DNA of 64,000 nt from Erpobdella octoculata. Its lineage: Eukaryota; Annelida; Clitellata; Hirudinida; Erpobdellidae. Of this stretch, positions 22,481-40,062 are shown piece by piece (the first letter of the stretch is position 1; each line of letters begins with the position of its first letter). The notes beneath the pieces were generated by a model, which saw nothing but the letters and a program-made list of their open reading frames with translations, did not search any database and was not told where the DNA came from. A program made the position numbers and the translations under genes. Location of the stretch: positions 11,165,128-11,229,127 of the forward strand of contig OZ022238.1 in assembly GCA_963978895.1 (NCBI GenBank). The letters run 5' to 3'.

Positions 22481-23306
22481 CAGTGTTATTTTAGTTCAGT
22501 AAATAATTTTAGTTCTTATTTTTATTTTATTCTTAAATTTTATTTATTATTATTATTATTTTATTTTGATTTATCAAATAATTTTAGTTTTTCTTATTAT
22601 TTTAGCTCTACAAAATTAAATTTACTTTTATTTTATTACAGTTCTTGAAATAATTTTTCTTTTTATTTTATTCAGATAAAAAAAATTCGTTTTTATTTGA
22701 TTTTTGTTCAATTTTCGTTCATGCTCTAAATATTTTTTTTACTATATTTAATTTCACGCAGTGTATATATGGAAAAATAATAATTGTGTAACACAGGTAA
22801 ATTTTTTATTTTGAGAATCCATTGCCATACATTAAGCTTTGTAAAAAAAAATTCCCACACGGAACTATCTTTTTTTCGCCCAGCAATCATTTTTGCAAGC
22901 GAACTCATAATTATTTTCAATGATTACAACGTTTATGATAACAAGAAAGATAAGAAAGAAATGGGTGTGCATTTCAAAAGTTACACAACCATAGAAATCT
23001 ATATCATAGATATCCACAGATATTGGTTATCTATGCCAATATCTATGTACACAACTTTCAATAATTTTTGTTCAAAAATTAACTTTTGTTTTTATTTTAT
23101 TTAGTTTGCATTATTTAACTTTTATTATTACTTTATTATCGTTTAGAAAATAATTTTTGTTATTATTATTATTCAGTTTGAGCCATTTAAATATAGTTTT
23201 TATTCTATTTACGTTCTTCAAATAATTATAGTTTTTTTCGTTATTATTAACGAATACAATAAAAAATTTCGCTTTTATTCAGTTTTCGTTAACAAAAATA
23301 TCACTG
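22481..23306. mobile_element. hAT MITE, perfect 8-bp target duplication
   Basis: Flanked on both sides by CAGCTACC (22473-22480 and 23307-23314). The left end is CAGTGTTATTTTAGTT and the right end, read inward, CAGTGATATTTTTGTT. The interior is T-rich (ttttattttagttctt subrepeats) with no transposase. The ends match those of the coding hAT element at 42432-43833, which is therefore its likely source family. Confidence 0.9.
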
Positions 23307-24300
23307 CAGCTACCTACTCACCCGCATATCCATCTACTCACGTATCCATCCACTCTCCCACTTAAACAATATACATTTTCTACCCCTAACTTTGTTGTAA
23401 CCATTTCGTGACTCAATTAACCTGATCAGAATCGATTCACGATCCGATCACACACGATTCACGACCCGATCACACACGATCCACGAGCGATTTATTTCAC
23501 ACAATAACATCAATCAGCCAAAACAATTTCAATCAATTCTTTAAACGTTTTTGACAATTTTCTTTTTCTCCCCATTTCCTCTTTGCATCGCCAACTTGTG
23601 GAAGACCAGCATGGCTGCTCCCTGTAGAATTTGCGAGCGCGTGAGAAGCATGAAGCGGTCCCTACTCTTTAGAAAACTAAATAATGAAACATACAAACCG
23701 ATGAAATGCAATTTCAACTATTTTATAACAACTCACAAATTTAAGATGAACAAGTTACTAATAATAATTTTTGATATTGAAATTCATAAAATTCACTGTT
23801 AAACCTTTTGAACTCGGTGCTCTTGCACTGGATTGCCAATAAAATGCGTTCATTTTGAATTATTAATAAAATAGAGCAACACTCTATCCGAAAAATGACA
23901 TCCTTCATGGGTAAATTGAAGGTTCGATGTAGGATGGACTAATAGATGGATTGATGGACGGACGGACGGGCGCGTGGATGGTTGGATTGATGGACGGACG
24001 GATATAGGGGCGGACGGGTGGATAAGGCTAGTAAAAGGATTGTTACGATAGTACTAGAGTTTGTTTTTTCCATTTTTTTCTGGCGTAATTATTGTTGTAA
24101 TTAAGTAAATAATTAGTGGAAGTCAACAAGAGTATTGTGTTTATGAATCGTCCGAAGTTGGATAGGTCAGTTTATTTACCATTCGTCGTCCGATTGTTGC
24201 TACGGTTTGTGGCTAGTATGCGTTGAAGTAACAATGCACGCAGAGTAATTAATACAAAGCCAATAACTCATCACATGGAGATGGAAAGAATTAGATAGAG
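23307..24300. repeat. short tandem repeats; no gene
   Basis: 23430-23490 has about three copies of a 23-25 bp unit (cgattcacgacccgatcaca). 23935-24020 is a ggatggacggacgg minisatellite. Nothing else is recognisable. Confidence 0.6.
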
Positions 24301-24304
24301 AATA

Positions 24305-24312
24305 AGAGAGGA

Positions 24313-24349
<37 letters not shown>

Positions 24350-24376
24350 GAAAGAGAAAGGGAAAGAGAAAGAGAA

Positions 24377-24408
<32 letters not shown>

Positions 24409-24422
24409 CGAGAGTGAGAAAA
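24305..24422. repeat. (GA)n microsatellite
   Basis: Imperfect GA/GAAA tract. The Ser-Leu open frame on the other strand is an artefact. Confidence 0.9.
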
Positions 24423-26060
24423 AAGACCAGCTATTTTCATATGGTTTTTTTCCAAAGTAAAGGCTTAGGAAATGCACTATGGAACATTGGAATAAACATA
24501 TGAAAATCGCACGTTCAAACTGACTGAAACGGTAAAATGCAAGTTAATGAGCGTGCCCCGTTTTAAAGAACTGACTCAGCGTATTTTGTTCAAGCAGCTA
24601 AATCCGGAAACAAGTCCATTCTGACGACAACAGATTACTTCTCAACTGGACCAAAGATATTTTCTATATTTAGCCACCGCTTTTTAGATACCTACAATGT
24701 CGCAAAACAATATTCATTGAAACAGACAAATTGTTCTTAATTCTTTTTCTTTCTTTTTTTCTGTCTGCTTATTTTTTCTTTCTGTTTTTCTTCTTATTTT
24801 TTCTCTCTTCTTCTTTCCCCTCTTTTTTTACGTATGTGTGCTCTGTGCGTGTGTTATGTGTGTGTGTACTTTCTGTTTGTGTTAAATATGCGTATATTGG
24901 TCAAACTGATGATGATTGAAACTATCGACTCAATCGAACTTGAAGAAAAATATGAGTTTGAGGTGAAATGCAATAAGAAACCTAAAAAACAACAGTAATT
25001 ACTAATATAATTGGAAAACACGTTGATGAAATGTAAATAAAAGTATTTTATGACATCTAGATAGCTATCTAAAAGTATTTTATGACATCTATATCTAGTG
25101 TAGCGGATTGTATTATGTTTACATTCTTTTAATTCGCTTTGTTTCTTTGTTTGTCTTGTAATCAATTTTTAATCAACTCAACCAGCGAGATAGAGATCTG
25201 AAATTTTTTGCATGTACGAAAAAATGTTTTTGTTTTTTTTTTGTTTAAAAAAGCAAGTCTTCACATTTTTAAAGTTATTTGTTTATTAACTTGCATCTGG
25301 TTATAGGTTCAGTTTGTTTTCACCCCTTCCTCACGTGGGCTTTCCGAAATTTCAGCACGTTTCGGTATTTTATATGCTTTATTAATTTACTGGTCCGGAT
25401 GTCCATGGGATGTCCGTGAGATGTAAATGGGGTGTCTGCGAACATTTTGAAGTTTGTAAGACTATTATAAAATTTAGCCATTTCAAAAAAAACTATAATT
25501 TAAATAAACAAAATTAAAATTTAAGGAACACAAATTATTAAAAAAGAAATTAAAGAAGCATATTAATATGACGACAAAACTTTCATCGTTATAATAACTA
25601 CAAACATCTTTTGTTTACTATTAACCGAGATAATATTTTTACGATACGATGTCGTTATGACTTTTTAGCTATCTTATTTTATCATGTTTTTAATTTTTCA
25701 AAAAAAAATTTTTTTTTTTTAAGAAATCATTTCAAAATCAAATAGAATCTCATTCAAGATGAATATCTATCTTTTTTTTTATATTTTCAGTTGTATTAAC
25801 AATAAAACCCATGATTATTCCTGAAAAGTTGCCTTCTAACTTCCTTTTTTTGTAACTACTTTTTTCTTTTTGACCTGGCTGCCCCGGACGACTGCAACCT
25901 AAGCTACACTACTGAACCTGCTCAATTTTAATTAGTATTCTTTAATGCATTTGGTTCTGCTCTGCAAGTGTAATCTTCTGCGAGGGATTATTTTGATTAA
26001 CTAAAGCAGATAGTTCGCCCTGAAAAAAAATTGTGAATTTATTAGTCAATGCTGCAATAA
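24423..26060. other. no gene recognised
   Basis: AT-rich with T-runs at 24740-24830. 25380-25440 contains ggatgtccatgggatgtccg, related in inverted form to 45960-46030, so probably another dispersed repeat. Confidence 0.4.
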
Positions 26061-26064
26061 TGTT

Positions 26065-26415
26065 AAAACAAGTAAAGGGAAAAACGAGTCTTTCAACACA
26101 AACTTTTATTTGAAATACACTCGATTTAGAAATACAAAGGATGTTCAAATTAAGTTGTTTTTACAAACTTTTGTTTAGGTTACAATCTCTGTTTGTGTGT
26201 GTGTGGCTTTCTCTGTACACAAATCTTGCAAGTAAAATTTAACCAACTTTTTGACTAGCTAGGAAGCTGAAACTTTTAGAATAGCTTTATATTAGATGAC
26301 AATACATAATTCAATTAAAAAAATTTAATTTGGACATCTTTCGTATTTCTTAATCGAGTAATTTTGAATTCAAAGTTTGTGTTGAAAAACTCGTGTTTTC
26401 CTATACTTGTTTTAT
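26065..26415. mobile_element. foldback MITE, second copy
   Basis: Ends aaaacaagtaaagggaaaaa and, from the right, aaaacaagtataggaaaaca, each followed by cgag and (c/t)ttttcaacacaaact. The interior is the family A block with the gtgtgtgtgtggctttctct run. About 350 bp. Same family as 20838-21128. Confidence 0.75.
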
Positions 26416-27374
26416 AATTGAATCATGTATTGTCATCTAATATAAAGCTATGTGTGCAGAGAAATAAGACTTGAAATAATAATAATATTAAAAACCTTCC
26501 TGTTATGTCAAAATGAAATTGCAATTGAGCCAGAATTTTCGGAGAGCATCGATTTGGAACAATTGAGGAGTTACACTTTTATTTAGCACATGATGCAATT
26601 ATAAATTGAGCAAAACAGAAGAAGTTTGAAAGGCTTGCTTAAGAACTTTGTTCATGATTTTGTTGAAACACAAAAATTATTTCTTTCAAATTTCACGCAC
26701 CTCATATATCAGTGAAACTTTTACTATAAATTGGTTTGCATGTAAGATTTTCTTTAAAATGTAATTTTCTAGTTTCCACTGAAATTCGGAAGAGTGAAAA
26801 TATAAATAAAAGGAGTTTTATAGTCATAAGTCATAACTACTCGTCACTAATAAATTAAAACGAAATCGGCTAATGTCATCACTTAAAAGTTATTTATCGA
26901 TAGGTTGATTGCAATCTTGTCAGTTTTTTTGCATCTGACGTTTCCTTTAAATAGGAAAACATGATGAACAATATTGGATAACAAACAATAGAATTGATGG
27001 GACAGAAGCCTTGCATGGCAATCGCAAAAAAATCAAATATAAACGACCAATAGTACAGCAATCGTTTCTGAAAGGAAGGAGCTAGATAAAATCAAAACAA
27101 AAGTCTAAACTATATACAAATTTATTAATATTTTAAACTGATAAACACATTGTTAGAAAAATTCTATAGTTCAATTATAAATTAATTTATTTTTATTTTG
27201 AAGAAAAAGAATTACTTTCTCTTACAACCCCTGACGGAAAGGTTTTTGTCCATAAAACACCAACGGATTAATAAAGTTTGTCTAAACTTAACACAAACCA
27301 CCGGCTGATTATCTCACTTAAGTGTACCAAATTTCAATGAAATCTGCTTGGCCGTTTACGTTTGATGCCGTAAT
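26416..27374. other. no gene recognised; 3' part leads into the ACAT array
   Basis: AT-rich. The last 60 bp (ccaaatttcaatgaaatctgcttggccgtttacg... in part) resemble transposon tails that precede (ACAT)n tracts in many invertebrates. Confidence 0.4.
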
Positions 27375-28017
27375 ATACATACATACATACATACATACAT
27401 ACATACATACATACATACATACATACATACATACATACATACATACATACATACATACATACATACATACATACATACATACATACATACATACATACAT
27501 ACATACATACATACATACATACATACATACATACATACATACATACATACATACATACATACATACATACATACATACATACATACATACATACATACAT
27601 ACATACATACATACATACATACATACATACATACATACATACATACATACATACATACATACATACATACATACATACATACATACATACATACATACAT
27701 ACATACATACATACATACATACATACATACATACATACATACATACATACATACATACATACATACATACATACATACATACATACATACATACATACAT
27801 ACATACATACATACATACATACATACATACATACATACATACATACATACATACATACATACATACATACATACATACATACATACATACATACATACAT
27901 ACATACATACATACATACATACATACATACATACATACATACATACATACATACATACATACATACATACATACATACATACATACATACATACATACAT
28001 ACATACATACATACATT
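27375..28017. repeat. (ACAT)n microsatellite, about 640 bp
   Basis: About 160 uninterrupted ACAT/ATGT units. Every reading frame is open across it (Cys-Met-Tyr-Val or Ile-His-Thr-Tyr repeats), so the long open frames here are not genes. It ends in atttttatatataaga directly against the Helentron-like terminus CTAG at 28031. Confidence 0.95.
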
Positions 28018-28030
28018 TTTATATATAAGA

Positions 28031-28898
<868 letters not shown>

Positions 28899-28904
28899 TT
28901 AGAG

Positions 28905-29500
28905 CTGTTCTGCGATTAAAAAAATTAATCAAGGTTAATCGAACGATTACAAATTTTAATCAAAAGTTGATTGCGATTTTAGCGCAATATTTTTATAGTT
29001 TATAGTTACAAATCTAATTTAAGCCAGTTGCTCAAACAAAAAAGTTTGTTCATATTGTTTGGATCGAGTGATGCATGTTTTTCGTTCACTATGTTGCAGG
29101 ACAAACTGAACACACGTTCACGTGTCGTTGCCACCATTCAAGTAAGCATTTATTTAGTTCAATTTTAGGCTCTGCTTTATATCGTTTTAACTGGTTTTTT
29201 TACAAGTAATTCATCACACACTTTTACTTAACTTGACTTCTCTGTCTGTCGATCTGTAGTCAATATTTTCAATCGATTTTAAACTAGCTTCCCTCCGAAC
29301 TGATTAACAATGCATTCTATCAAATTTTCGAATAGATTGGACAAAATTTAATTAAATAATTATATGTGATATTTTCGTCGAACTATTTATTGTCTATGCT
29401 AATATATTTGTTGTTTATGTAGTAAAAATATAAAAGTGTGTTTTTAAAAAACTTTGTTTTTGCTTTACTTGTTTTCCTAATCAAAATAATTTATAAGGCA
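28905..29500. other. no gene recognised
   Basis: AT-rich sequence between two Helitron-like ends. Nothing supportable. Confidence 0.4.
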
Positions 29501-29525
29501 AAACAACGTTTGCTGGGTCAGCTAG
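29501..29525 (+). mobile_element. Helitron-like 3' terminus
   Basis: aaaacaacgtttgctgggtc then agCTAG|T, with an aaac/gttt inverted repeat just before the CTAG. This is a second terminus type, different in sequence from the CCCGG-hairpin family, and it abuts (AT)n. Confidence 0.45.
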
Positions 29526-29539
29526 TATATATATAAAAT

Positions 29540-29541
29540 AA

Positions 29542-29633
<92 letters not shown>

Positions 29634-29680
29634 GTATGTATATATGTATATATATGTATATATATATATATATACAGATA
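29540..29680. repeat. (AT)n / (GTAT)n microsatellite
   Basis: AT repeat grading into gtatata units, immediately downstream of a Helitron-like terminus. Confidence 0.9.
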
Positions 29681-29757
29681 TATAGATAAATAAATATATT
29701 ATTGCTAACAATATGTGTCATTGAGTCAACAGCCTAGGCTCAAAGGATGACGACTTC

Positions 29758-29765
29758 TATATAAG
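29758..29765 (+). promoter_or_regulatory. TATA box of the secreted-protein gene (candidate)
   Basis: TATATAAG followed about 25-30 bases later by the probable start of a transcript near 29788. A donor, GTAAGC (29841), ends a short untranslated exon of about 50 bases. The next acceptor that fits is at 33064, just before the ATG exon. Promoter and exon are inferred from motif order only. Confidence 0.35.
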
Positions 29766-29787
29766 GATCCGACTTTTGATGGGAAGA

Positions 29788-29840
29788 CAGAGGTGTTGCT
29801 AAGAAACAGAACCAGTCGGTCTGATTATCATTCACGTCAA
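29788..29840 (+). other. candidate 5' UTR exon
   Basis: Lies between the TATA box at 29758 and the donor CGTCAA|GTAAGCG at 29841. It has no ATG. It is proposed as the first exon of the gene at 33128-36762, with a 3.2 kb first intron. The alternative is a promoter for an unseen transcript. Confidence 0.3.
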
Positions 29841-29849
29841 GTAAGCGTA

Positions 29850-31980
29850 ATTAAAATTATATTTATAAAAATGAATATAAGTTTTTTAATTTAACTTATT
29901 TAAAAAATAACACGAAAATAGTTTTCATCGTCACAGTTTAGTAAACTGTTTATATGGCGGTTAATGTCTTAATGATTGAACATTTAGGATGATGATTGGT
30001 TGACGTTTGAGCTATAATGTCAACACTTATGCATTTAAAATACAGCTATCGTAAAGATAATTGTATTTTAAAAATAAAAATTAGGTTAAAATAGCATTTG
30101 TTAATATATATTTTATTAACAACTCATATGTAAATGCAGTAAATATTATGCAGAAATTCGGTTGTTACAAATATAATACTTGCATAGATTTTTCAAACTT
30201 GCAGCTTTTTTGGCATGATTGGGAATAACGTTTTGACGAATTAAAAAATTAAAGAAAAAGATATAACAAAATAGAAGGAAAAAGTAGGCGGAGAATAAAA
30301 ATAGGAAGGTTATCCGGAACTAACGGCAGACCTATTTAAATTCCAGTTAGATAATTATGGTGGCATATACTGAACTTATAAATTGAAGAAAGAATATCGC
30401 TAAAGCGTTGTATAATAATAACCGCTTATTTTAATACTCTAATAATTTCATTTTAATTCATCCAAATACACTAACAAAATTAGGTAAACTGATTAACTCA
30501 AGGAACTGTCAGAGTTGAACTTTAGGACGTTTAGCAATTATAGAATATCGAAGGCTTATTATAATTAACTCAGGAAAACATGGGAACTCGTCAACTCGTA
30601 GATTACAAGCTAATGCACTGATGCAAATTGTTACGTTGATAATTGATATGCATAGAGATACATCGATATGCAAATAGATTCATCGATATGCAAATAGATA
30701 CATCGATATACAAACTGATACATTAATAAAAATTAATATCTGCCGCCTCGATAGAGCTTATGATTATATCATTAACGGACTTGAGGCGCCTTTTAATACT
30801 CCGCCTACAACAATTATTATAGCTTCAATAGTCATCTTCGTAATTATATCAATGATTGCTTCAGAATCTGGGACCGAAACACGAGATTTTTTTCTACGTA
30901 AAAAATCTGAATGCAAAATTAATAAGCGGATCTGGGAAGGGAGATCGATGGAGACGCCTTTATATTTTTACAATGTTTTACTTAACTTGCTTCCGTTTCG
31001 GCCTTTCTGTCCAGATAATTCATGCAATCAAATTTTAGACCATTTTCCGACTAGATATATCACTGAAACTTTTAATATAGCTGCGAATCCGATGACAATG
31101 CAATATTCTACCAGTGGCGTCATTTGTGGGAGCATTTGGTTAAATGTACCTCATACATTTATAAGAATTAGCAACTGTTATGAGGTATTATACCAAATTG
31201 TGAACAATTTATTCAGAAATTCTGTTCCTCGGACAACTGCCTGCCCTCGGTCATCAGCTATTTAAAATCTATGAATTGCTAAAATACAGTTAATATAAAA
31301 GATCAAATGATTACAAAATTTCAACCATCAAAAACTAAAAAGTAGAAAATAATTTTACATAATAAAAAATACATTTTTTTAAGAAACAACGTTTTGTTCC
31401 GCACTAAAAAGTATAAAATAGTTGTCCTACAAGCCTAGCAGAATTTCTGAATAAATAGTTTACATTTTGGTAAAAAAAAACCTTATAACAGTTTTTAATT
31501 TTTATAAAGCGAAAAACGTTAGACGCATATGCAAAATCATCATTTTTTACACCATCACTTGTAACAGATGAAAGCAAAAATAAATGTAGGACCTTGGAAA
31601 GTTTTAAAAACGTTCACATGACATGACTTATTCTGCAAAGTAAGTACCTTTAATAGAAAATAGTTTGAGACTGAATCTGTAATAGAAAATAGTTTGAGAC
31701 TGAATCTGTTTGAGAATTCCACATTCACTTCTATAATCTTATTTTTGTTCATAAAAGACTATTCGTGGTATATCAACTTCAAAGTAAACTCCGACTACGT
31801 CTCCCCTCTGGTCATCAGCATTTTTTAGGAGGAAAAATGAAACGAGGGTTTAGAAAACTTAACTTGTGTTTTAGATCGAGAAAAGGAGCTCAGAAAAGAT
31901 CCTGCACCAGCACATTTTATTACTCTCCAGGGACCTGGTTACAGTGAAAAAAATGAAATCTGGTACCTAATTTATAAAGC
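29850..31980. other. no gene recognised; small tandem repeats
   Basis: 30640-30725 has about four copies of a 20-23 bp catcgatatgcaaatagata unit. 31650-31710 has two copies of a 29-30 bp unit (gaaaatagtttgagactgaa). An open frame at 30852-31265 (+, about 137 codons) has no codon or family support that I can see. Confidence 0.4.
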
Positions 31981-31984
31981 GCAT

Positions 31985-32595
31985 AAACTAATAGGCCGCG
32001 AGTGGGTGCGTGGTAACAATTAACCGCGGCAGACACCGGTTTAACCGAAGCGTTGTAAAAATTAACCACAGTCTACATCGGTTAAGTTCAACCGCGTTGT
32101 CGCAAATCACCGCGAGTCTACACAGGTGTACACTAACTACATCAACCAGAGTTAAAGCTTGGTTGATTGCTATTTGTTATTGTTTGTTGGTTTGTTTCGA
32201 GTATGGCTTTATAGCACGAGCTTTTTATTGAACAGGATGGCGAAAAATATCAAGTAATTTTTATGACTAAGAAACTAAATAATGATGATATGATACATTT
32301 TGAGTAAAGTTTCTGGAGCAGTGTAAGATTATTTCATTAAAAATTATTAGTGAGAGACTTTTTACTACGTACTCTAGACTGACCAGAAATTACCAAGTAA
32401 ATCCAGAACGCACTTCCAAAAATCAACATACATTATTTATTATTTTCTATATCTCTCTATGTATGGTAGCAATTTCACGTGCATCCATCTTAGATTCACC
32501 CAAAGCGTTGTAATAATTATTGGAAATCGTGGTGCTTTAGTAATCGTCCACAGAGTCTACAGTAGACCCGAACTGGTGAATTGTTACAACGCGCC
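31985..32595. mobile_element. Harbinger-related non-autonomous element
   Basis: The left part (tgggtgcgtggtaacaatta) and the right part read inward (tgggcgcgttgtaacaattc) are inverted repeats, with further internal copies of gcgttgtaacaattaacc. The segment up to 32200, including ccagagttaaagcttggttg and gtttcgagtatggc, aligns with the 5' region and start codon area of the Harbinger gene at 9930-10075. It looks like an internally deleted relative. Confidence 0.6.
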
Positions 32596-33060
32596 CAGTG
32601 TGAGTTGAACCGTATAGCTTCCTCATTCAAGGCTAACACTCTATCAGCTCAGTAGAAAATACATATATAGGAATAAAAGTTTTTTTAGGAAGCGGAACGA
32701 GGGGACGTGGGCCGCAGGTGCCCCGCATAAACATGCCACTGACTCTAATTGCTGAATGACAACTAGTGACATTAATTTCATCGGAGCGGAAGAATATTTG
32801 TTTACATATTTCACCAACCGTTGCAATTAGAAAAACTTGATTTATATCTATATTTACAATACTCTCATACTCTACAAAAAATATTAAAATTTGTAAATTT
32901 CATTGATATATTCCTATGCGGAAATTCGGTATAAACTATAGCGGACTTCATTTCAAGCGGGATACACTACACCGCAATTTTCAGCAGAAATCCTGGTTTT
33001 CTGGCCTACTAAAATTTTTATCAGCCTAAACGTACTTTTTAATTATTTTAACTTTGATTT
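32596..33060. other. no gene recognised
   Basis: AT-rich intronic sequence. The minus-strand open frame 32644-32826 has no support. Confidence 0.4.
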
Positions 33061-33127
33061 TCAGGACAAATCACTTGAACATTCACTCGTATTGTCGACA
33101 TCTTCGGAAAGAGTAAGGAACGAGAAA

Positions 33128-36762
<3,635 letters not shown>

Positions 36763-36879
36763 CAAATTCCATGACCAACCCCCCTCCCTCCCCCACTCCC
36801 ATTAAAGAATCTCTTTATATAATTATTTGTTTACAAATCAAAGCATTTATTGAACAAAAGTTATTTTACTAATAAAAAA

Positions 36880-38670
36880 ATTATAATTGAGTTGATACTT
36901 TTGTATTGCAATGAAAAATTGAAATCAAATTCGACGCAGATGTTATGGTGTTTGAAATATTTGTTTTGATAGAGTGAACAGTTATAGCTATTGTTGAACT
37001 TATATACAAAGTCATAATACTTAGCTGTTTTGTTGAGATGAAAGTCGTTTTTTCTTTCTTTTTTCTCTCACCAGCTCTCTTTTTCAGCAAATTTTTAGAA
37101 ACTTGTTTCTAAAATGGCAGCTTAATAAAACACTTTGGCTGGCTGGCTGGTGAGGAAAATAAACTCAAAAACTAGGCAACGTTGAGAGCTCGGGTTTTTT
37201 GCATTAAATTTGTGCCAAAAAGTTATTTTGGAGGCGATTTTTTTATTTTCTCAACTGTTATTATTTGTTGCCTAGGTACGAAACAAATATGTCCCTTTAA
37301 GTTTCACAGCTACTATTTAACGCGAATTATAATGAATTTAAAATATCGATTATATTAGTCAATTAAATTATAAAACTCACTTAATTAAAATAAAATCCGA
37401 CAATGATTATCTAAAAAGATATTTGCTGTTTATTTTTTGTTTAGCCTTTAGCGCCTAGCCAATGCTAACAACAATGTACGGAAGCGCCAAGAACTATTTT
37501 TGAAAAATACGATTTCTTTTAAAATTGTAAAATTAAAATTGTAAAACTGACAACTCTTTTATTAAATTGTTAGCATTTATAAATTTATAAAAGAAACAAA
37601 AAGCTAAGCATTTTAATGCATTAGTCAAAAATGCGCTAAAGTGCGCTTTCGATATAAAACGAAGACTTTCGTACTTTTTTATCTTTGACCTGCATTTTAC
37701 ATTTATACAAAGCTTTGTTTTAGTATCTCTCTTTATTCAATCAGTCCACACGACAAAATGACAAGAAATGAGCGATCGAAGTGATAGATATCTAGAGGCA
37801 AGACAAACAAACATCACCCAGAAGAGGCGATTCAAAGAAATACAAATTGCATCATTTAGCACGTCTTTCTCTTCACCAACTGTAAATTAAAAATGCTTCA
37901 TTTATTGTTTGTCTATGAATTGAGACATTGGTATGTGAGAAAGGTATGTCATGGCTTGTGAGACTGGAACCGCCGATTGTTATTCGACAAGACTAAACAA
38001 GTATTTGCTTAAACAATTTAACTTTAATTCAAAAATGAAACAAAAAACTAGCCGATGATGTAGTCAGCCCATGGTCGGTCAAACTGCTCCGGTAGTTGAA
38101 TGTCTCCGAAATAACGGCTTTTCCGTTTGAAAGTTATTAAAACTCTTTGTAAATGAAAAACAACAGTAGGAAAAATGGTTAAATTAGATAATTAATTTAA
38201 ATAAATTGGAAAAACTTACAAACTTGTATTTTTAGTTATGTGATAGTTACAAATAAATTACAAATAATTATATTTTAGCCACTGATAACTTATTATTATT
38301 CAATGATTTATCTAGCTAAAAAACTGGGGTAATTGTTTCAGCCGCAGTTTTGGACTTTTTTGTCAACGCAATAAAACATGCGACGTTGCGAAGTGAAAAT
38401 AATGCTGCCCAAATAAATTACTGGTGGACCACGCAAGCACGCAGGTGACGGTTTTCATTTATTTTGTTCGGAATTCAGAAATGAGCGGAAATGATGTTTT
38501 AAAATCTTGAAAAACACATAAATAATTAAAAACATTTTTTTTGTAATCACTTTTTAGTGGGTCGGACCAACAAAATAAATAGCAACAATATTTTTATATA
38601 TTCAACCCATACTACAATAGCTCTTTTCTGACATACATAATGACTTCAGTAGTTTTACCTTTTAATTTTC
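36880..38670. other. no gene recognised
   Basis: AT-rich. A short (tggc)n run lies at 37136-37152. No coding or repeat boundary that I can support. Confidence 0.4.
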
Positions 38671-38673
38671 TTG

Positions 38674-38820
38674 TCATAAGTCGATATTAAGACGGTATTT
38701 TTCTTGATGCTCAGATGCATGGCGGGCCATCCAAGCCTGCCACTCTTTGGCATACCTTCGTCCAAGTTGCCGTAGGTTAAGTAATGTTGGCTCGCAAAGA
38801 AATAATGGTTTGCTGTTTGT
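38674..38820 (-). CDS. possible 3' exon, function unknown
   Basis: A minus-strand frame ends at TAA (38674) and reads LLNLRQLGRRYAKEWQAWMA then RHASEHQEKYRLNIDL. Its base composition is richer in G+C than the surroundings and the residue mix is protein-like. No convincing acceptor precedes it, and upstream it runs into the tandem repeat at 38823-38960. No family is recognised. Confidence 0.2.
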   Translation of the reverse strand, partial: TNSKPLFLCEPTLLNLRQLGRRYAKEWQAWMARHASEHQEKYRLNIDL

Positions 38821-38822
38821 GT

Positions 38823-38960
38823 GTACATGTGGGTATGTTTGTATTAGAGGTTGAAACGGGTACAATACATGTGTATATGTGGGTATGTTTGTATTAGAGG
38901 TTGAAACGGGTACATATGTATATGTGGTTATGTTTGTATTAGAGGTTGAAACGGGTACAA
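38823..38960. repeat. three-copy tandem repeat, unit 45-50 bp
   Basis: Three copies of tatgtttgtattagaggttg followed by aaacgggtac, anchored at about 38831, 38881 and 38926, with variable acatgtgtatatgtg spacers. Confidence 0.85.
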
Positions 38961-39939
38961 AACTTTGCAGAGAGCAACATTTTTGTAATGCCGGAAAATT
39001 GCTGTGGTCGAACTATTGTAATGTATATCTTATAAAAATAAAATTAATAAGTTTAAATAATATTTTGAATTTTTATGTTTTTGTGTAGTAAAATAAAATT
39101 ATTTTAGTTTATTTTTTTAATTTTTGCGTAAGCTTTTAATCTTGTTTTTGTCATGTAATAAAGCGGTGGAGAAATGAACTATCTAGCAATTCTAGCGAGT
39201 TCAACATCCGAAACGCCAAGTTGAAACCTTTGTAATGTAATCTTTAGCTATAAATAAGCAGACAATGAAGTAGATTGAAAAAAAAACATTAGCTATAATT
39301 TAGATTGAGAATTTTTTATGATAAATTCTTAGATAAAAAGTAAGATCGATAATGACGAAAAAATGAGGGATGAGGCTGGTATGTGGAATTGGATTAGATC
39401 CATTGTGGGACTGGATTAGGTTAAAAGGTTAAATTAAGTTAAATTCGTTTAGACCTCTAGTTTGTGTTTTAACACTGTGTGTGTAACAAATTATTATAAA
39501 TGGTCCAATTTCAAAACAAAATGTTAGCAAATTAATACTTAATTACTAAAATTCTATAATTTGGTCGGTATAAAAACAAAAATAGCAATAACGAGCAAAT
39601 GCATCTTTCTTTTTATATCTGTATGAGATGATCTTGGCAATAATTTTTTTAACAGCAAATAGCCTAAATTTTAATAAAAAAAAATTAGCCTACCCACTTT
39701 TAACGTCGATGGCCAGCATGGTGGGGCACAACTTTGCAACCGGGGGTAAGTAAACAACACGTGTAGTATTTAAGGGGTACACGCTGAGATCAACTTTCTA
39801 ACAAATGCGTTGATAATTATAATTATCGTGTTGGAAATTATGGTAATTTCGGTTTTGTGTGGATGTAATGAAAATAAGGTTGATGATGGTGGTGGTGGTG
39901 GTGTAGGGAATTTGGATGATGGTGGTGGTTGCTGTGGAA
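38961..39939. other. no gene recognised
   Basis: AT-rich with no supportable features; grades into ggtggtggtg before the GAT array. Confidence 0.4.

Positions 39940-40062
<123 letters not shown>

Noticed and set aside
30852..31265. 137-codon open frame
   Set aside because: No recognisable domain or splice context and AT-rich codon use like non-coding sequence nearby.
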